NCBI GenBank assembly: GCA_905250075.1
Contig: CAJNOP010000087.1
Coordinates: 56,406 to 120,405, forward strand
Source: Rotaria sp. Silwood1
Taxonomy: Eukaryota > Rotifera > Eurotatoria > Philodinida > Philodinidae
Reading direction: 5' to 3'
Length of the DNA: 64,000 nt
Part shown: positions 36,401-48,306 of the stretch, one piece after another
Position numbering within the stretch: the stretch's first letter is position 1
Layout of the letters: each line of letters starts with the position of its first letter
The notes under the pieces: model-generated
Told to the model about the DNA's origin: nothing
Seen by the model: the letters and a program-made list of their open reading frames with translations, nothing else
The model's database searches: none
Translations under genes and position numbers: made by a program

Positions 36401-39400
36401 CACCAGCTTCTTCGGCCATTTGTGTAGTAGTTATTTGTGCTGCTTCTACTGTTTCTATGTTACCCGACGCTACATTTTCTGCAGCTATTTCAGATGAAGA
36501 TTTTAATGTTGTGTCATTTTCATCGCCCAAATCAACAAGACTGGAAATAAAAGAACAAAAGTTTGTGTCTCAATGCTTCGTTCAACAAATATGAAGTTCC
36601 TTATTCATGTGAATTCGTCTTAGATTACACAACAATGAAGCAATTTCCAAGGCAAAACTTCCATCAATAATTTTCTCAAACATGTATGGTCTTAATTATT
36701 GCTACATTGTTGTACATGATATATTATGTGAAAACGATAGTTCATTTAGAGATTTATGCAATGTCAACTTTGTAGTAGAATAATTCATAAGAATATCTCT
36801 CGAAAAAAATTATCGATTATGAAGAGAATATTCAAATAGTTTTCAATGATTTATTTTTTTTTAAAACTATGTATAAAATTATCGTTGATAATTTGTAGAT
36901 GAAAGCTCATGAGTTTGTTGTGTAATAATTATTCAATGATCACTTAATTACTAATCAGAATAAACAGTATGGGATTCATGTTAGATGAATTAAAATTATT
37001 TTATCAGAGGAATTTGTATAACTCTTCCTAGGAAAAAAAGTATAACTTTTCATTAAATAAAAACATTCTCAATGGCACATACAGAGCTGTACAACTACAA
37101 TCTAGTGGCTACCAACATCATTGACTGAATGTAACTAGCACATACTAGTGCCAGTATCAGTGAAGCATCGGAATATAACGATGCAGAAAGGACATAGTGT
37201 TGATAGAGTTCCCAGGTCAAAAAAGCACGATCGTAAACGATCGTATACGACGAAATACGTCTAGAAACGGTCATCGTATACGACGATCGTATACGATGGG
37301 CGTACACGATGCCATACGTTCAAGTACGATCAACGTATACGTTGCAAATAAACGACTGTCGTGCACGATTGTAGTATACGACCGTATATGGTCGTAACTT
37401 AGTCGTAGGTTTCCACATCGAGAAATCATATAGAAAGATCGGTCAGGAATTTTTGTATGATTCTATTAGATCTTACAAATTATTGTATATGATCATACGA
37501 GATCATACGGAAAATCATACGAAAAATTGTTGTCTCAGAAATCTGATGTCAAGTCTTACATCAAGTTTCTCGAAAATGAAAAATTAAATTTGAGATTTTC
37601 TATAATATTAATATAGAAAATTTAAGAATAAAATCAACCATTTTCTATACTATTGCTATAGAAAAATAAAAAGTAAATATGCGATTTTCTATATTCAGGG
37701 TATAGAAAAAAAGAAATGAAAATTTATATTTCCTATATTATTATTATAGAACAATAGGAAATAAAACTAACTATTATGTGTATTAATAATATAGAAAAAT
37801 AAGAATTATAATGAGATTTTGTATATTACCAATATAGAAAAGCAGAAAATAAAAATTAATATTCTTTGTATTATTAACATAGAAAACAAAGAAATAAACT
37901 TAACCACTTTCTATATTATTGTTATAGAAAAATAAAAAGTAAAAGTACTATTTTCTATGTTACCTATAAATAAAGAAATAAAAAATTGAAGTTAAGATTT
38001 TCTACGTTACCTACATAACAAAATAAAAAACTAAAATTAAGATTTTCTATATTAACAATATAGAAAATTAAGAGGTACAAGATAAGATTTTCTTTTATTG
38101 TTCGTATAGAAAAATAAGAAAAATAATTGTGTGCACAACTCGATCGTGTTTTTCAACTGCTGTTCTTCGTAGTAAAACTACTCGAATCAACAATTCTCGA
38201 ATAAATAAAGAACAGGGAACATCATACACGATCGGATAAGGATAGATAAGATCTTCAGTAGGTACTGGTGTATGTTCCTTTTGTGGTTTGAAGAGATTTG
38301 ATAGGAAGCATTGAGTCTGTCCCTATAAGTGTCTTAATCTTTGAATCTCATAAGATTATTTGGTGACACTGTACAATCAAAATCTACCCAAGTCAAAAAC
38401 CTGACATCAAATCATGCAAAATCCGATAAGATCTTATCCTTATAGGATTTTCTCCATGATCTTGTCACAAGATCATATGATTTCATACGTGTTCGTTGTT
38501 TGAAGATTTCCTCAGATTTTGACCATAAGATGCCAGCAAAAATCTTACAAGATTTAAAGATTAAGAAACCTGTTAGTACCGGCTGAATGTTTCTTGTGAG
38601 ATCTTATCAGATCATATGAGATTAATGTAAAAAGAAACATAACAGAACATAATGTGGATCCTGTCTGTTCTTAGCTGAATGTGTATGGTCTCTCCTGTTC
38701 TTTAACTTATTCGGAAATTGTTGATTCGATCAGTTTTACTGTTAAGAATAGTAGTTAAAAAACAAGATCAATCCGTGTACCTACTTTGTTTTGGTACTTT
38801 TCTCTAGTGATCATACAGAAATCTTAACTTTCATTTCTTATTTTTCTATATTAATAATATAGAAAATGTCAATTTTCATTTCTGATTTTTCCAAATTGAT
38901 AGTATAGAAAAGGTGTAATTTAATTTTAATCTTTCTATATTTGATAATATACAGAATTCTAATTTTCATTTTTTATTTTCCTATAGCGATAATATAGAGA
39001 ATCTTAATTTTTACTTTTAATTTTTCTATATTTCATATTATATAAAATCTTATTCATTATTTTTCATTATTCTATTCTGGTAGTATAGAAATTTCTATTT
39101 GTATTTCTTCTTTTTCTATTTTGGCGACATAGAGAATCCCATTTTTACTTCTCATTTTTCTAGTTTAATAATATAGAAAATCTTATTTTTCAATTCATCT
39201 TTTCTATATTGACAATATAAATAACAGTTAGTTTTGATTCTGATTTTTCTGTATTGGTAAGGTAGATAACAGTTAGGTTTATGGTTTTCATTTTCTATAT
39301 TTATAATATAGAAAATCAGACTTTCTAACGGGTGTTGCAAAAGTTCCTGGAAAATATTGCTTCATTTCTCATCGACCACACCATAACACGTTTTGACAAA

Positions 39401-42400
39401 ATAAAAAATATCTATTCAGAATCTACGTTGAAAGCGCTATCTAACTGTATATTCAAAAAATTTCTAGAATATTTTGCCTTTGAGTAACGGTCACGTCCTT
39501 AGATGACACTGAAATGTACTACAGCTTTAAAAAAACAACCCACAATGACTATGGCAGAAGGTGCCGATCTTTAAGTAATGCCACAGTATTTTCTGCCGGA
39601 TTCGTAGAGAATTAAACGACGAATGTAATGAGAAAAAGAGCCACAATATATGACGGAACGCATAGGATATATTCGAAAAATACTGAAATATCGGTTCCTT
39701 CTGTCACAATTATTATGAGTTGCTTTTTACAGAGTATATTTTAGTGTCATTTAAGGGCGTGGTCGTTACTCAAAGGCAAGACATAATAGAAATTTTTTGA
39801 ATATACAGTTAGAAAGCGCTTTCAACGTAGATTCCGAATAGGTATTCTTTATTTTTATAAAACATGTTTTAGCGGACGAAAAATGAAGCGACATTCTTTC
39901 CAGAACTTTTGCAACACTCCTTATATACTGTTTCTATATTGATGATATAGAAACAGTTAGTTTTCTGTATTGTTTCTCTAAAATGATAATATAGAAAATG
40001 CTAACTTCTATTTTTTATTTTTCTATATTGACAATGCAGATAATAGTTGGTTTTATTTGTTTTTTTTCTATATTGGCAGTATAGATAACAGTTACTTTTG
40101 ATTATTATTTTTCTAAATCAATAGTATAAGAATCTTAGTTTTCATTTCTTATTTTCCTAAATTGGTAGTATAGAAAATCGTATTTATTATTTTTGATTTT
40201 CTACATTGATAATATAGAAAATGGTATTTTAATATTTCTATATTTGATAATATAGAGAATCCTAATTGTAATGTTTCATTTTTCTATAGTGATAATATAG
40301 AAAATTTTAATTTCTATCTATTCTTGTTCTATATTGCTAATATGGACAACAGTTACTTTCATGTCTTAGTTTTGTATCTCATTAATATAGAAAATCTTGA
40401 TTTTCATTTTTTTTTTATTTTTCGATATTGGTAATATAAATATCAGTTAGTTTTAATTTTAATTTTTCTATATTGATTATATAGAAAATCCTAATTATTA
40501 TTTCTCTACATTAGTAATATAGATACCAGTTAGTTTTATTGGTTTTTTCTATACCAGTAATATAGAAAATCAGATTTTTAATTTATTTTTTTGTATATTG
40601 GTGATATAGATAGCAGTTTGCTTTATTTCTAATTTTTCTCTATGGGTTATACAGAAAATATTATTTTTCATTTTTCTATATTGATGATATAAATAAATTT
40701 TAGCTTTTATTTTTTAGATTAAATAAAGTTTGTTTGTTATTTTTAGATTAAATAAATTTTATTTTTTTATTTTTTAGATGGAATAAATTTATTTTTTATT
40801 TTTTAGATTAAATGAAGTTTATTTTTTATTTTTAGATTGATTAAACTTTATCTTTTATTTTTAGATTAGATAAATTTTATTTTTTATTTTTTCAGATTAA
40901 ATAAATTTATTTTTCAATTTTTTAGATTATTGAAAAGAATAAATAAAATAGTAAAGTATAACTGTAATTCAATGGGGGTGTTTAGTGAGACTTGACACCC
41001 TAACGAATTAGGTCATATACACACTAGAAAAAGTGAATTAACTTAAGGTTGAATCAATTAATTCAACCTTAAGTTAATTCACTTTTTCTAGTGTGTATAT
41101 GGCCTTAGTTTTTTCATCTTTGGAAAGTCAAAGGGAGGGGGGGGGGGCGCTAGGTGGCAAAATTTTGAATGAAATACGATGAAAAACGATATAGTATACG
41201 ACTGTGTACGACCGTTTACGGTGGTCGTATACACGTCGTATTTCGTCGTATACGACACGACGATATACGGCCGTAATTCAGGTGTCAAGTAATACGACGA
41301 AATACGGTCGTATACGATCGTAATGTGCACCGTATACGACCGTTCACGATCGTATACGACGTCGTATACGATCGTTTACGATTGTCGTAATGCTCGTCCT
41401 GGGTTGATGTTTGGCTTTTTTAGAGAATGCTGATGTCAGTTTAGTTAGTCTTATAGTGAACACTGCTGCCGATGTAATCAATGTCACAACAGACACTTTG
41501 GGATAAATCGTTATTCCTAAAGTAGGATACACTTAGACTACCCTGTAAGCCTTTATCCTAGACACATGGAAAACTCTCATACATATGGCTTTCCTTCTTA
41601 TTAAAAATAGATGCATGATGTACGTAGAAACAATATGAAATCTAATATAAGACAGTAACTCACCGCATATATTCATCATCCCAGCGGCCATAACATAAAT
41701 CAATTCCACCAACAAAGGCAATCTTTTGATCAATAATAACCATTTTTTCATGATGAGACCACAAAATTACTCTATCCTTAATATTAAGATCTGGATGTCG
41801 AATAACCTTATATATTAAAGCAAATGAACTATTTATGTTAATTTTAATTAAAATATTAAACTGACTTTAATAAATCCTTTTGTACTTTTCGAAAGTAATT
41901 TTTTTTCTGTATATAAACTATTTAAAGATACAGTATATGGAATTTCTTTATAAATCATCACATAAACACGAACTCCTGCATCCTAAAATTTACAATTATG
42001 AATTTTAACAAATACAAATAATAAAGCAAATCAAAATCTTACCGCTATTCTTCCTAATATATTATCGAGTCGAAATGTTTCATCATCTGTTGGTCTTATC
42101 AACATAACTTCAGGTGAAAGCCACCAATCAGTAATAAACACTTCTTCTTTAGCTGTCAAAAGTGCTTTAGCAACGGCTTGCATATATGATTTACCATTAA
42201 TAAACCTATAATAAATACTCTATTTTAATACAAGATCATTTTATTATTTTACCAATAAGCTAATTGATTTTCTCGAATAGGTACGTATGAATTAAATCGA
42301 CATCCTGTTGCACTAACAAAATCTTTTGCTTGTTCTGTTAAATTTGATAAATTTTCTATCCATTTATCACGATCACGTGCTGTTGGACATCTACCAACAA

Positions 42401-45112
42401 ATGTTTGTTGTAAATTGCTTACTTTAATACCATCATCACTACCAGTATCATCAATACCAGTTAAAACTTGAAAACCACGATCAACTAACATAGGAAACCG
42501 TACTTCATGTGTATCTGGTCGTATATTAACTATATAACTATCTTTAATAACAAACCATCTAGATGTCGAAAATGAAGACCTTTTTATTGACAATATAATT
42601 CATAAGAAAACAAAAAGACTCATACTTGAGACCATGGTGACATTCACATGAATCACAAAAAAATGATGAAAAGAGAGTATGCCGATCAGAACAATGATCA
42701 TCAGATTGTTTTAACAGATGACCTTCTTTTCGACTGACTGATAAACCATGAATGAACGATAGACAACTTACTTCGAAAAATTCACGCTAAAAACAATTAA
42801 ACTAATACAATATGATGTTATAAGAAATAACCAAAACACTATTGAATCAAAGAAAGCTTATTTTATATGTAAATTTTAATTCTAATTAATTAGTTCACTT
42901 ATTAAGCTTATCATTAGCATATGAGTTATTAACCATTCATATTTAGTAACCAGATCAGATGGTTGCGAACAAATGGCACGAGGATAGGTGATGTACGGAT
43001 ATTCTTATATTTTTATCCACATCTTATCCTTTCCCTACACAGACTTAGAAATTACCAACTGTGATCATTACCAATTAAATTGGTTCTCTACTCAAATGAT
43101 ACTCAATCAATTTTTTTAGTCTATTTATTACTTTTAATATTTATATATATATAATAGATTATATTTGATTCAGTAGTTTTCAGTTATGATTCCATTCAGC
43201 GATATTGAAATTAGAGAAAAATCATTTTTGGCAAAGACAAAATTTTTCAAACATGAACTCAATCATCAGAAAGAAATTTCTCATAAACACTAAATATTTG
43301 ATTAATCTTTATGTTAAAATTAGTAACAATCTTAATGAAAAATATTTCGATTATAATCGGATTTTTGTGCAACAAAGCCAAAATTATAATCGAAACATTT
43401 TCCATTGAGAATATCAATTTCGACTTCATACCATAGCTGGATGTGCACGAAATTTCGGATGTTTAAGAACTTTATTGAGATAATCGACAAGAATATTCTA
43501 TGCAAAAAGAAACAAATGAATAAGGGAAGAAAAAAAGCAAAGTTCATTGTATAACTTACAGAATATTCTTCAATATTAGAATCATTGACAAGTCCTTCTT
43601 GATGATTTCTTTTTGGAAAAAATGGATATTCATTGTTTTCATCTTGAGTTCTAATAAATATGAAGTTATGATAAAAAGAAATATCTGATTTTCATTATTT
43701 CAGTTAGATACATGCAATAGTTTCATAATAAACAATAAATATTTTAAGCTTGAGTTCTTTATGAAACAAATTTAACCAATTCGTTTGGTATTATCGAATG
43801 ACAGTGTTTGTTAGAAAAATATCAATTATTTTTAGACTACAACCCTCAAAACTAACTCGAGGATCAGTTCGAGTGAGCTTTGTTGAGTCGGGTTCGAGTG
43901 CGAAACACAATTAGAAAAAAGTCGGATACATTTTTCTTGATGTAGTCTATCGCTCTCTAGAGAATTTTTCATGGCTGATATAAAATCAATTTGCAATGAA
44001 GCGATCGCTTTATATTATTTTTAAATAGTCAAGAATGGTTTAAAAAATTTTTAAATAATTCCATAAATTGTTGTTCTTCTATTAAAATAGAGACAAAACA
44101 ATTAGGATAAAGATATATTATTGTACTTGTATACTTCAAATTACATGTTAAGTTCTGCATAATATTCTTTCAAATAATACTAAGAAATCACAACAGTCTC
44201 GTTCATCTTTGTTCTTTAAATTTTTCAAAAACTTTTATGAATATTCCGCTATAGATAAACCATACGTATCTCCCGATTATTATTATAATTATTAGTACTA
44301 TTGATCTATACATATAGGTAGTGTTTAAAGTGTATCTGCATGTGTGTGTTGAAGAATTTATATTTCGAATCCAAAAAAATTAAATTAAACATATCTATCT
44401 ATAATACATAGCTAGTTGGAAGTCGAATCCATCCTCAGTATCGGATCTGCTATGAGGTACTGAACTGCATCAGAAAATATTATCGAAGACATCTTGAATC
44501 TTTCTCTAGGAAAAAGATTCACAATACATTTTGTTTTCTAATTATTCCATATCATACGTACATGTCTGAATCACTTTGTGATTTTTTTCTTTCTTCATTC
44601 ACGAAATTCAACAATATTTGATGTAAATTTTGAAAATGTCGATGATTTTTATCAGTAGTCCATTCATTAGATCCATGCTGGGTTGTTATGTGGAATCTGA
44701 AAAAAAATGAAATTCATCATTTCGACAATTTTAAGTGTTGTTTAGTTAAACCTACAAATGTGGGTCAATTAATGCTGCAGAACAATCATTACTAAATTCA
44801 GCCACAATTGATTTGACATCAACTGGAACATTAGGAACAAATGCTTGCCCAGTACGACGGTATATATGTTCGATAGTAAACTTGTCATCTAAGTAAAGAA
44901 AAAAAAAGAACTCAAATAGATAAAGAAGATAAATATATAAACTAACTTCGTTGAAAACGATCATCAACAATTTCTTCAAAGTTATCATCAGGATATGGTA
45001 GATATTCTGTATCCTCTTGATCTGCATTATCATTATCAATGGATTGTTGAGTTCTTTCAGCTATGTCGTGAGCTGGAGCAATAAAAAAACCAAATTTGTT
45101 ATGGTTTGTCAT
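27415..45112 (-). CDS. Phospholipase D (PLD1/2 type: PX-PH-HKD-HKD), 24 exons, 1118 aa
   Basis: Hydrolyses phosphatidylcholine to phosphatidic acid and choline at membranes. Exons by eye (5' to 3', minus strand): 45112-44947, 44888-44756, 44696-44562, 43650-43560, 43497-43432, 42786-42626, 42579-42253, 42205-42043, 41982-41866, 41806-41664, 36540-36387, 35011-34891, 34824-34804, 34516-34421, 31944-31774, 31698-31580, 30483-30355, 30289-30179, 30128-30040, 29980-29835, 28802-28735, 28679-28462, 28404-28188, 27609-27415. All introns are GT-AG, all phases agree and the total is 3357 nt. PX domain about 75-197 ([27 protein letters not shown]), PH about 250-345 ([14 protein letters not shown]), first HKD near 470 ([20 protein letters not shown]), acidic low-conservation loop about 502-688 as in PLD1, second HKD near 917 ([20 protein letters not shown]). 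Exon 13 is only 21 nt. The ATG follows TATTTTAG, a possible trans-splice acceptor. Large introns hold transposons. C-terminus ends PINR rather than the conserved aromatic end of mammalian PLDs. Confidence 0.93.
27666..28170. mobile_element. MITE (TA target duplication) in the last PLD intron, family A
   Basis: The left end CAGAGTGGGCCAAAAGTCAC and the reverse-complemented right end CAAGGTGGACCAAAAGTCAC match over about 55 bp (both continue CGAG, then TTTGATT and GAATAACTTTTGATAGG). TA flanks both ends (27664-27665, 28171-28172). No coding frame inside. The right end lies only 17 bp from the splice donor of PLD exon 23. A relative sits at 63157-63720. Confidence 0.8.
32793..32846. repeat. Telomere-like G-to-C hairpin in a PLD intron
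   Basis: GGATATGGATGTGGATACGG at 32795-32814 followed by CACTCACACCCACTCAG at 32831-32847; arms can pair imperfectly. Confidence 0.5.
35041..36315. mobile_element. Long foldback MITE (about 1.27 kb) in a PLD intron
   Basis: Flanked by TA (35039-35040, 36316-36317). The left end AAGTCAAAGCAAGAAGTATT and reverse-complemented right end GGGTCAAGTCAAAAAGTATT start inverted arms that can be followed for several hundred bp (matching blocks include TTGATTTATGA, AATAGATAGTTCAT, GAAAAGATCT and GATGAGAAATCAT). No transposase. The apparent 115-codon frame at 35088-35435 lies within one arm and is an artefact. A second element is nested at the centre. Confidence 0.75.
35480..35777. mobile_element. Nested MITE inside the 35.0-36.3 kb foldback
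   Basis: The left end AAGTGTTATTGAGATATCTT and reverse-complemented right end AAGTGTTATTGGGATATCTT match and continue TG(G/A)TCGT(G/A)TTGGC. About 298 bp, without coding capacity, at the centre of the larger foldback, so it inserted later or forms its core. Confidence 0.65.
37205..37420. repeat. CGTATACG palindromic array, left end of the foldback
   Basis: About 200 bp of overlapping CG-rich palindromes (CGATCGTATACGACG, ATCGTATACGATGG, CGTATACGTTG), strikingly CpG-rich against the AT-rich background, ending GGTCGTAACTTAGTCGTAGG. Confidence 0.75.
37575..38115. repeat. Tandem array of TATAGAAAA palindromic units, left arm
   Basis: About ten degenerate units of about 50-60 bp, each with a hairpin core TTTTCTATATT-few bases-AATATAGAAAA followed by an A-rich linker (AATAAGAAATAAAA). 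Orientation is opposite to the array on the right. Confidence 0.75.
38820..40700. repeat. Tandem array of TATAGAAAA palindromic units, right arm, interrupted by a MITE
   Basis: Roughly two dozen units of the same hairpin core, with linkers now T-rich (TTTTCATTTCTTATTTT), i.e. the reverse complement of the left arm. The 39328-39921 element splits the array. Confidence 0.75.
39328..39921. mobile_element. MITE of about 594 bp nested in the TATAGAAAA array
   Basis: The left end ACGGGTGTTGCAAAAGTTCC and reverse-complemented right end AGGAGTGTTGCAAAAGTTCT match and the similarity continues inward (TTGCTTCATTT against TCGCTTCATTT; AAAGCGCT and AACGTAGATTC in both arms), giving arms of about 200 bp. 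TA lies at both flanks (39326-39327, 39922-39923). No coding capacity. Confidence 0.75.
40681..40930. repeat. Tandem repeat, unit about 30 bp, TTTTTAGATTAAATAAA
   Basis: Seven or eight degenerate units built on ATTTTTTAGATTAAATAAA follow directly on the TATAGAAAA array. Low-complexity, no coding content. Confidence 0.7.
41011..41104. mobile_element. 94-bp near-perfect hairpin with TTA target duplication (Tourist/Harbinger-like MITE)
   Basis: The left arm 41011-41054 (GGTCATATACACACTAGAAA onward) and right arm 41061-41104 are reverse complements over 44 bp with one difference (GGTC against GGCC), separated by CAATTA. TTA flanks both sides (41008-41010, 41105-41107), the duplication size and sequence typical of PIF/Harbinger-type MITEs. 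The low divergence implies recent origin. Confidence 0.8.
41165..41405. repeat. CGTATACG palindromic array, right end of the foldback
   Basis: Dense CGTATACGAC, CGATCGTATAC and GACGTCGTATACGATCG palindromes, preceded at about 41131-41150 by a run of G. Inverted relative to the left array and matching it at the outer end. Confidence 0.75.
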
Positions 45113-48100
45113 CTAAAATATTTTTCACACGTTCAAAATAATATATGTGCTAATCATAAATTTTCATGTACTGATGCAATCAACAGAAGCGAACAAAACG
45201 AAAAAAAAAACAGATAAAAAATGAGAAAAAAGAACAGAATGCAACTTCACCTTTTGTTTTTGGTGAATAGAATGAAATTTACCTATCAAAATAGGAGAGT
45301 AAATTATTATAAAGGAGAAAAAATAACGTACTGTAACTATTGTGGAATAAACATTTGAAAAAACAACAACAAAAGAAGTATAATCTATGGAAGGCTTTTC
45401 TTCTTTGTCTTCAATATATAGATAAGAATTTCGATGACATTAAAGATAATTAAGTAAAAAACAAAAAGCATTACAATATGAAATTGTTCACATATCGATA
45501 TAATGTATATTTCTTTAGAAAGAAAGCACGTCACTTTAATTCCCTCATTGAATATATTAAATGACAAGCTTATATATAAGAAAAAATAATAATAACGGAA
45601 TGAATGTTCTTATTATAATTTTTTCTTTTACTTTTTCTGTTTACTGTTACGCTTCGAAGCGCTTACACAAGAATATAGAAATGTAATCTAGAACGACCAC
45701 AAAAAGATCATAGAACAATATGAGTACGAATATACGAATAAGACATACCGACTGGATATTGGTTTGACACGGGTAATGATTGAGTTAGGGCTTTCATGGG
45801 TTAATCCTAAGCCAAATCAGTAAGTTGTACAGACGATTGAAATAGTTCTAATTGTAACTCACTCATAAAATCTTTCAGCTGAATTTTATCGATTAACCCA
45901 TTAAATAATCTATATTTCTTAGAAATTAGTTACGAACAAGTTTGTTGAATGAAGATGTCATCATGATGCGACATGCGTTATCAGTCAGCTACTCGATATT
46001 CATTGTTTGGTTGGATGATCAACCTTGAAATACATAAAGCACATTTCGTTTGCTTTTTTTTCTCTTTCGCCTATCGCCTCTTTTTTTTTCTTTCTTTTAC
46101 TATTCTCTTCTTCTCCTGTCGCTCTTTCTTAACTATTTACGGTACACATAAGTAATATATTGTCAAATGCTGAATATTTTAGTGGGATAGATTTAGTCAA
46201 GCATTATGGTTTTCGTTGTCTTTTTGTTTTTCTTTTTTTAATTTCTGAAGATCATTCAGAGCGTTATTAATGTGTAGTGGTACTAGTTTCATAATAGTCT
46301 TGTAAATACTTCGTAGCCAATTTACTTCCAATCCTTTCTTGGTTCAATGCAATGAACAGTTTTGCCTTATGATTGTATGTAATCCAAATAATGAAGCGAT
46401 AATAAAGTTATTCTTATCCTCATATTTATAGACATAAGGATATAACAGGGAGTGTAGTCGATAAAAGTTAGAAAAAGTTTATTTTTATTCTATCAAAATT
46501 CATAGAAACCACTTCAGTTGTGTTAGAGAAACTTGTTTAGTTTTTCACGGAAGTTTTGGGAAAGTCTCTGTACGTTCTTTTTATAATCTACAAAACGATC
46601 ACTCTTACATATTTTAGACAGTGTCAACATAGACGTACTAAAGCTTTTTTTCTACCAATATATAATACAAAGCTGAAAGTCACAATAACCGGAGTTAACT
46701 AAACCCGATTTTCGTCATCTCTCATATTAAAATAAATGTAGCTTGTATTATTGCATTTTTAACAATATGAGAGAAAAAAGAATCAATAAAAAAGAAAATA
46801 GAGGTAACAAATGATAAAAAATGAAAAGAAAAACGAGATAAAATGAAAAAATAGGCACATAGATGTACATGAATGCGCTTAATCAACAACATCAATCTAC
46901 TTATGCAGTTCAAACCCATCCAAATACATATTCATAGAAAAGAGATCTTTCTAGATCAGGTCTGTATATTTGTAGCAATCCTTGTTTTTTAATATATATT
47001 TTGTGGTATAAATATCGAAGTAATCTTCATTTGTCACAGAGAACAAATTTGTTCTAGCACAAAAAAGACACCATGATACATTAATCTTATCTCGCTCGAT
47101 ACTTGAAGACTTTTCGTCAAAAAAAAGAAACAGAGAAAAAAGTCATGTGAGATGCTGAAAAATAATGGTAAAAGAGCATGCTCTTAATACTGATGCTAAT
47201 TACGATTTTCCCCAGCTCAAGTAGTGGCGGCGCTGGAAGTCGTTTGAAATCGTCTCAGTGCATTCGGATATGAATGGAGTTCCACCTTGAAAAGTATTTC
47301 TTGTATTGATGTTTCTGTGACAACTGTTTCCTAATATCCATCAGTATTCAAAGAAAGTCTACTGATAGAAGTTGTATATTGAAGTATTATCTGGACGATA
47401 ATACCTCTCAGAACAATGACAAAATAATTAGTTATTTGAAGAATAAACATACTCTGCATGAGTTTTAATGAACTATTATATTTGACAATCCATGTATGAG
47501 GGTGTGAATCAGATGAAGAAGTACACCTATCCCACCCATACCCTAGATACAGAGTACTTCAACGCGTGTACAGTAAAGAAAAACCAAAAAGAAAAATGTA
47601 ATAATTTTCGATCACGAAAGAGCTAGCCTCCTTAAACCAGTATTTTGTTGAGGTTAAAATATCAATGATCATAAATCAACAAGTATAAGTTAATTGGAAA
47701 TATCGTTTCTGTTTTTAAAAATATTATAGAAAATAAGAAAATATTTCTTAGATAGACCTCTTTTTTTCATGCATTAGAGAAAAAAAGTTTGAATTTTATT
47801 CTTACAGATGGATCTAATCCAAGGTAATAGATAGACTGAATTGATTTGAACGAATTAAAATACTTGAAAATATAATAAAAGTATCATTTGAACATCATTA
47901 TACGATACAAATTTTTATCGTGACATACCACAATATTAGTATAGAAGTTGATTTTTTTTGTCCAGAGGCAATTGAAACTGTTGTTGTTAGTGTCTGACAT
48001 TATGTTCAGAGACAACAATTATTAACATGTAGCATAGTATTTACCTCAGAGTGCATACTATAGACTTGTTCAAATCACAAGATTTAAATCTACATCATAC

Positions 48101-48150
48101 CAGTAAACATATTTCGTCTGACACATGCATTTTTGTTTGTTCGTATGAAA
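45113..48150. other. Intergenic, gene-poor
   Basis: Upstream region of phospholipase D. AT-rich, with a telomere-like G-to-C hairpin at 47497-47545 (GAGGGTGTGAATC then ACACCTATCCCACCCATACC). No gene or RNA recognised; short open stretches (45385-45567, 45973-46155, 46722-46919) are low-complexity. Confidence 0.45.
47497..47545. repeat. Telomere-like G-to-C hairpin
   Basis: GAGGGTGTGAATCAGATG followed within about 15 nt by ACACCTATCCCACCCATACC. Confidence 0.5.
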
Positions 48151-48158
48151 AGTTTTAA

Positions 48159-48306
48159 GGTGGATGTAGATGTTAATCTTTTCTTCATTCATACCCATAC
48201 CCACACCATACCCTCACACACCCATACCACATCCACCTCCACCCTCACCCCCACCACCACCGACACCCATATCCATACCCACACCCACACAGCCATACCC
48301 ACACTC
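48159..48306. repeat. Longest telomere-like array, C-rich, with short G-rich partner
   Basis: A short G-rich arm (AAGGTGGATGTAGATG, about 48157-48172) precedes about 115 bp of degenerate CCCACA/CCCATA/CCTCAC units (48190-48306), the longest such array in the window. An apparent Thr/His-rich open frame here is the repeat read as protein. Confidence 0.7.

Larger units (their letters stand above)
37205..41405. mobile_element. Composite foldback structure of about 4.2 kb in the largest PLD intron
   Basis: Outer ends carry CG-rich palindromic arrays: left CCCAGGTCAAAAAAGCACG then GATCGTAAACGATCGTATAC; right, reverse-complemented, CCCAGGACGAGCATTACG then ATCGTAAACGATCGTATAC. Inside each lies an array of palindromic TTTTCTATATT/AATATAGAAAA units, in opposite orientation on the two sides (about 37575-38115 and 38820-40700). 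The centre also folds: AATAAATAAAGAACAGG near 38201 against AATAAGTTAAAGAACAGG (reverse complement near 38700), and CGAATCAACAATT on both sides. Three later elements interrupt the right arm. The layout recalls Drosophila FB/Galileo foldback elements (long arms of tandem repeats); no transposase is present. That comparison is inference. Confidence 0.6.

Noticed and set aside
37575..40700. CRISPR array
   Set aside because: Units are palindromic, degenerate and variable in length, lacking conserved repeats with unique equal spacers; the window is eukaryotic.
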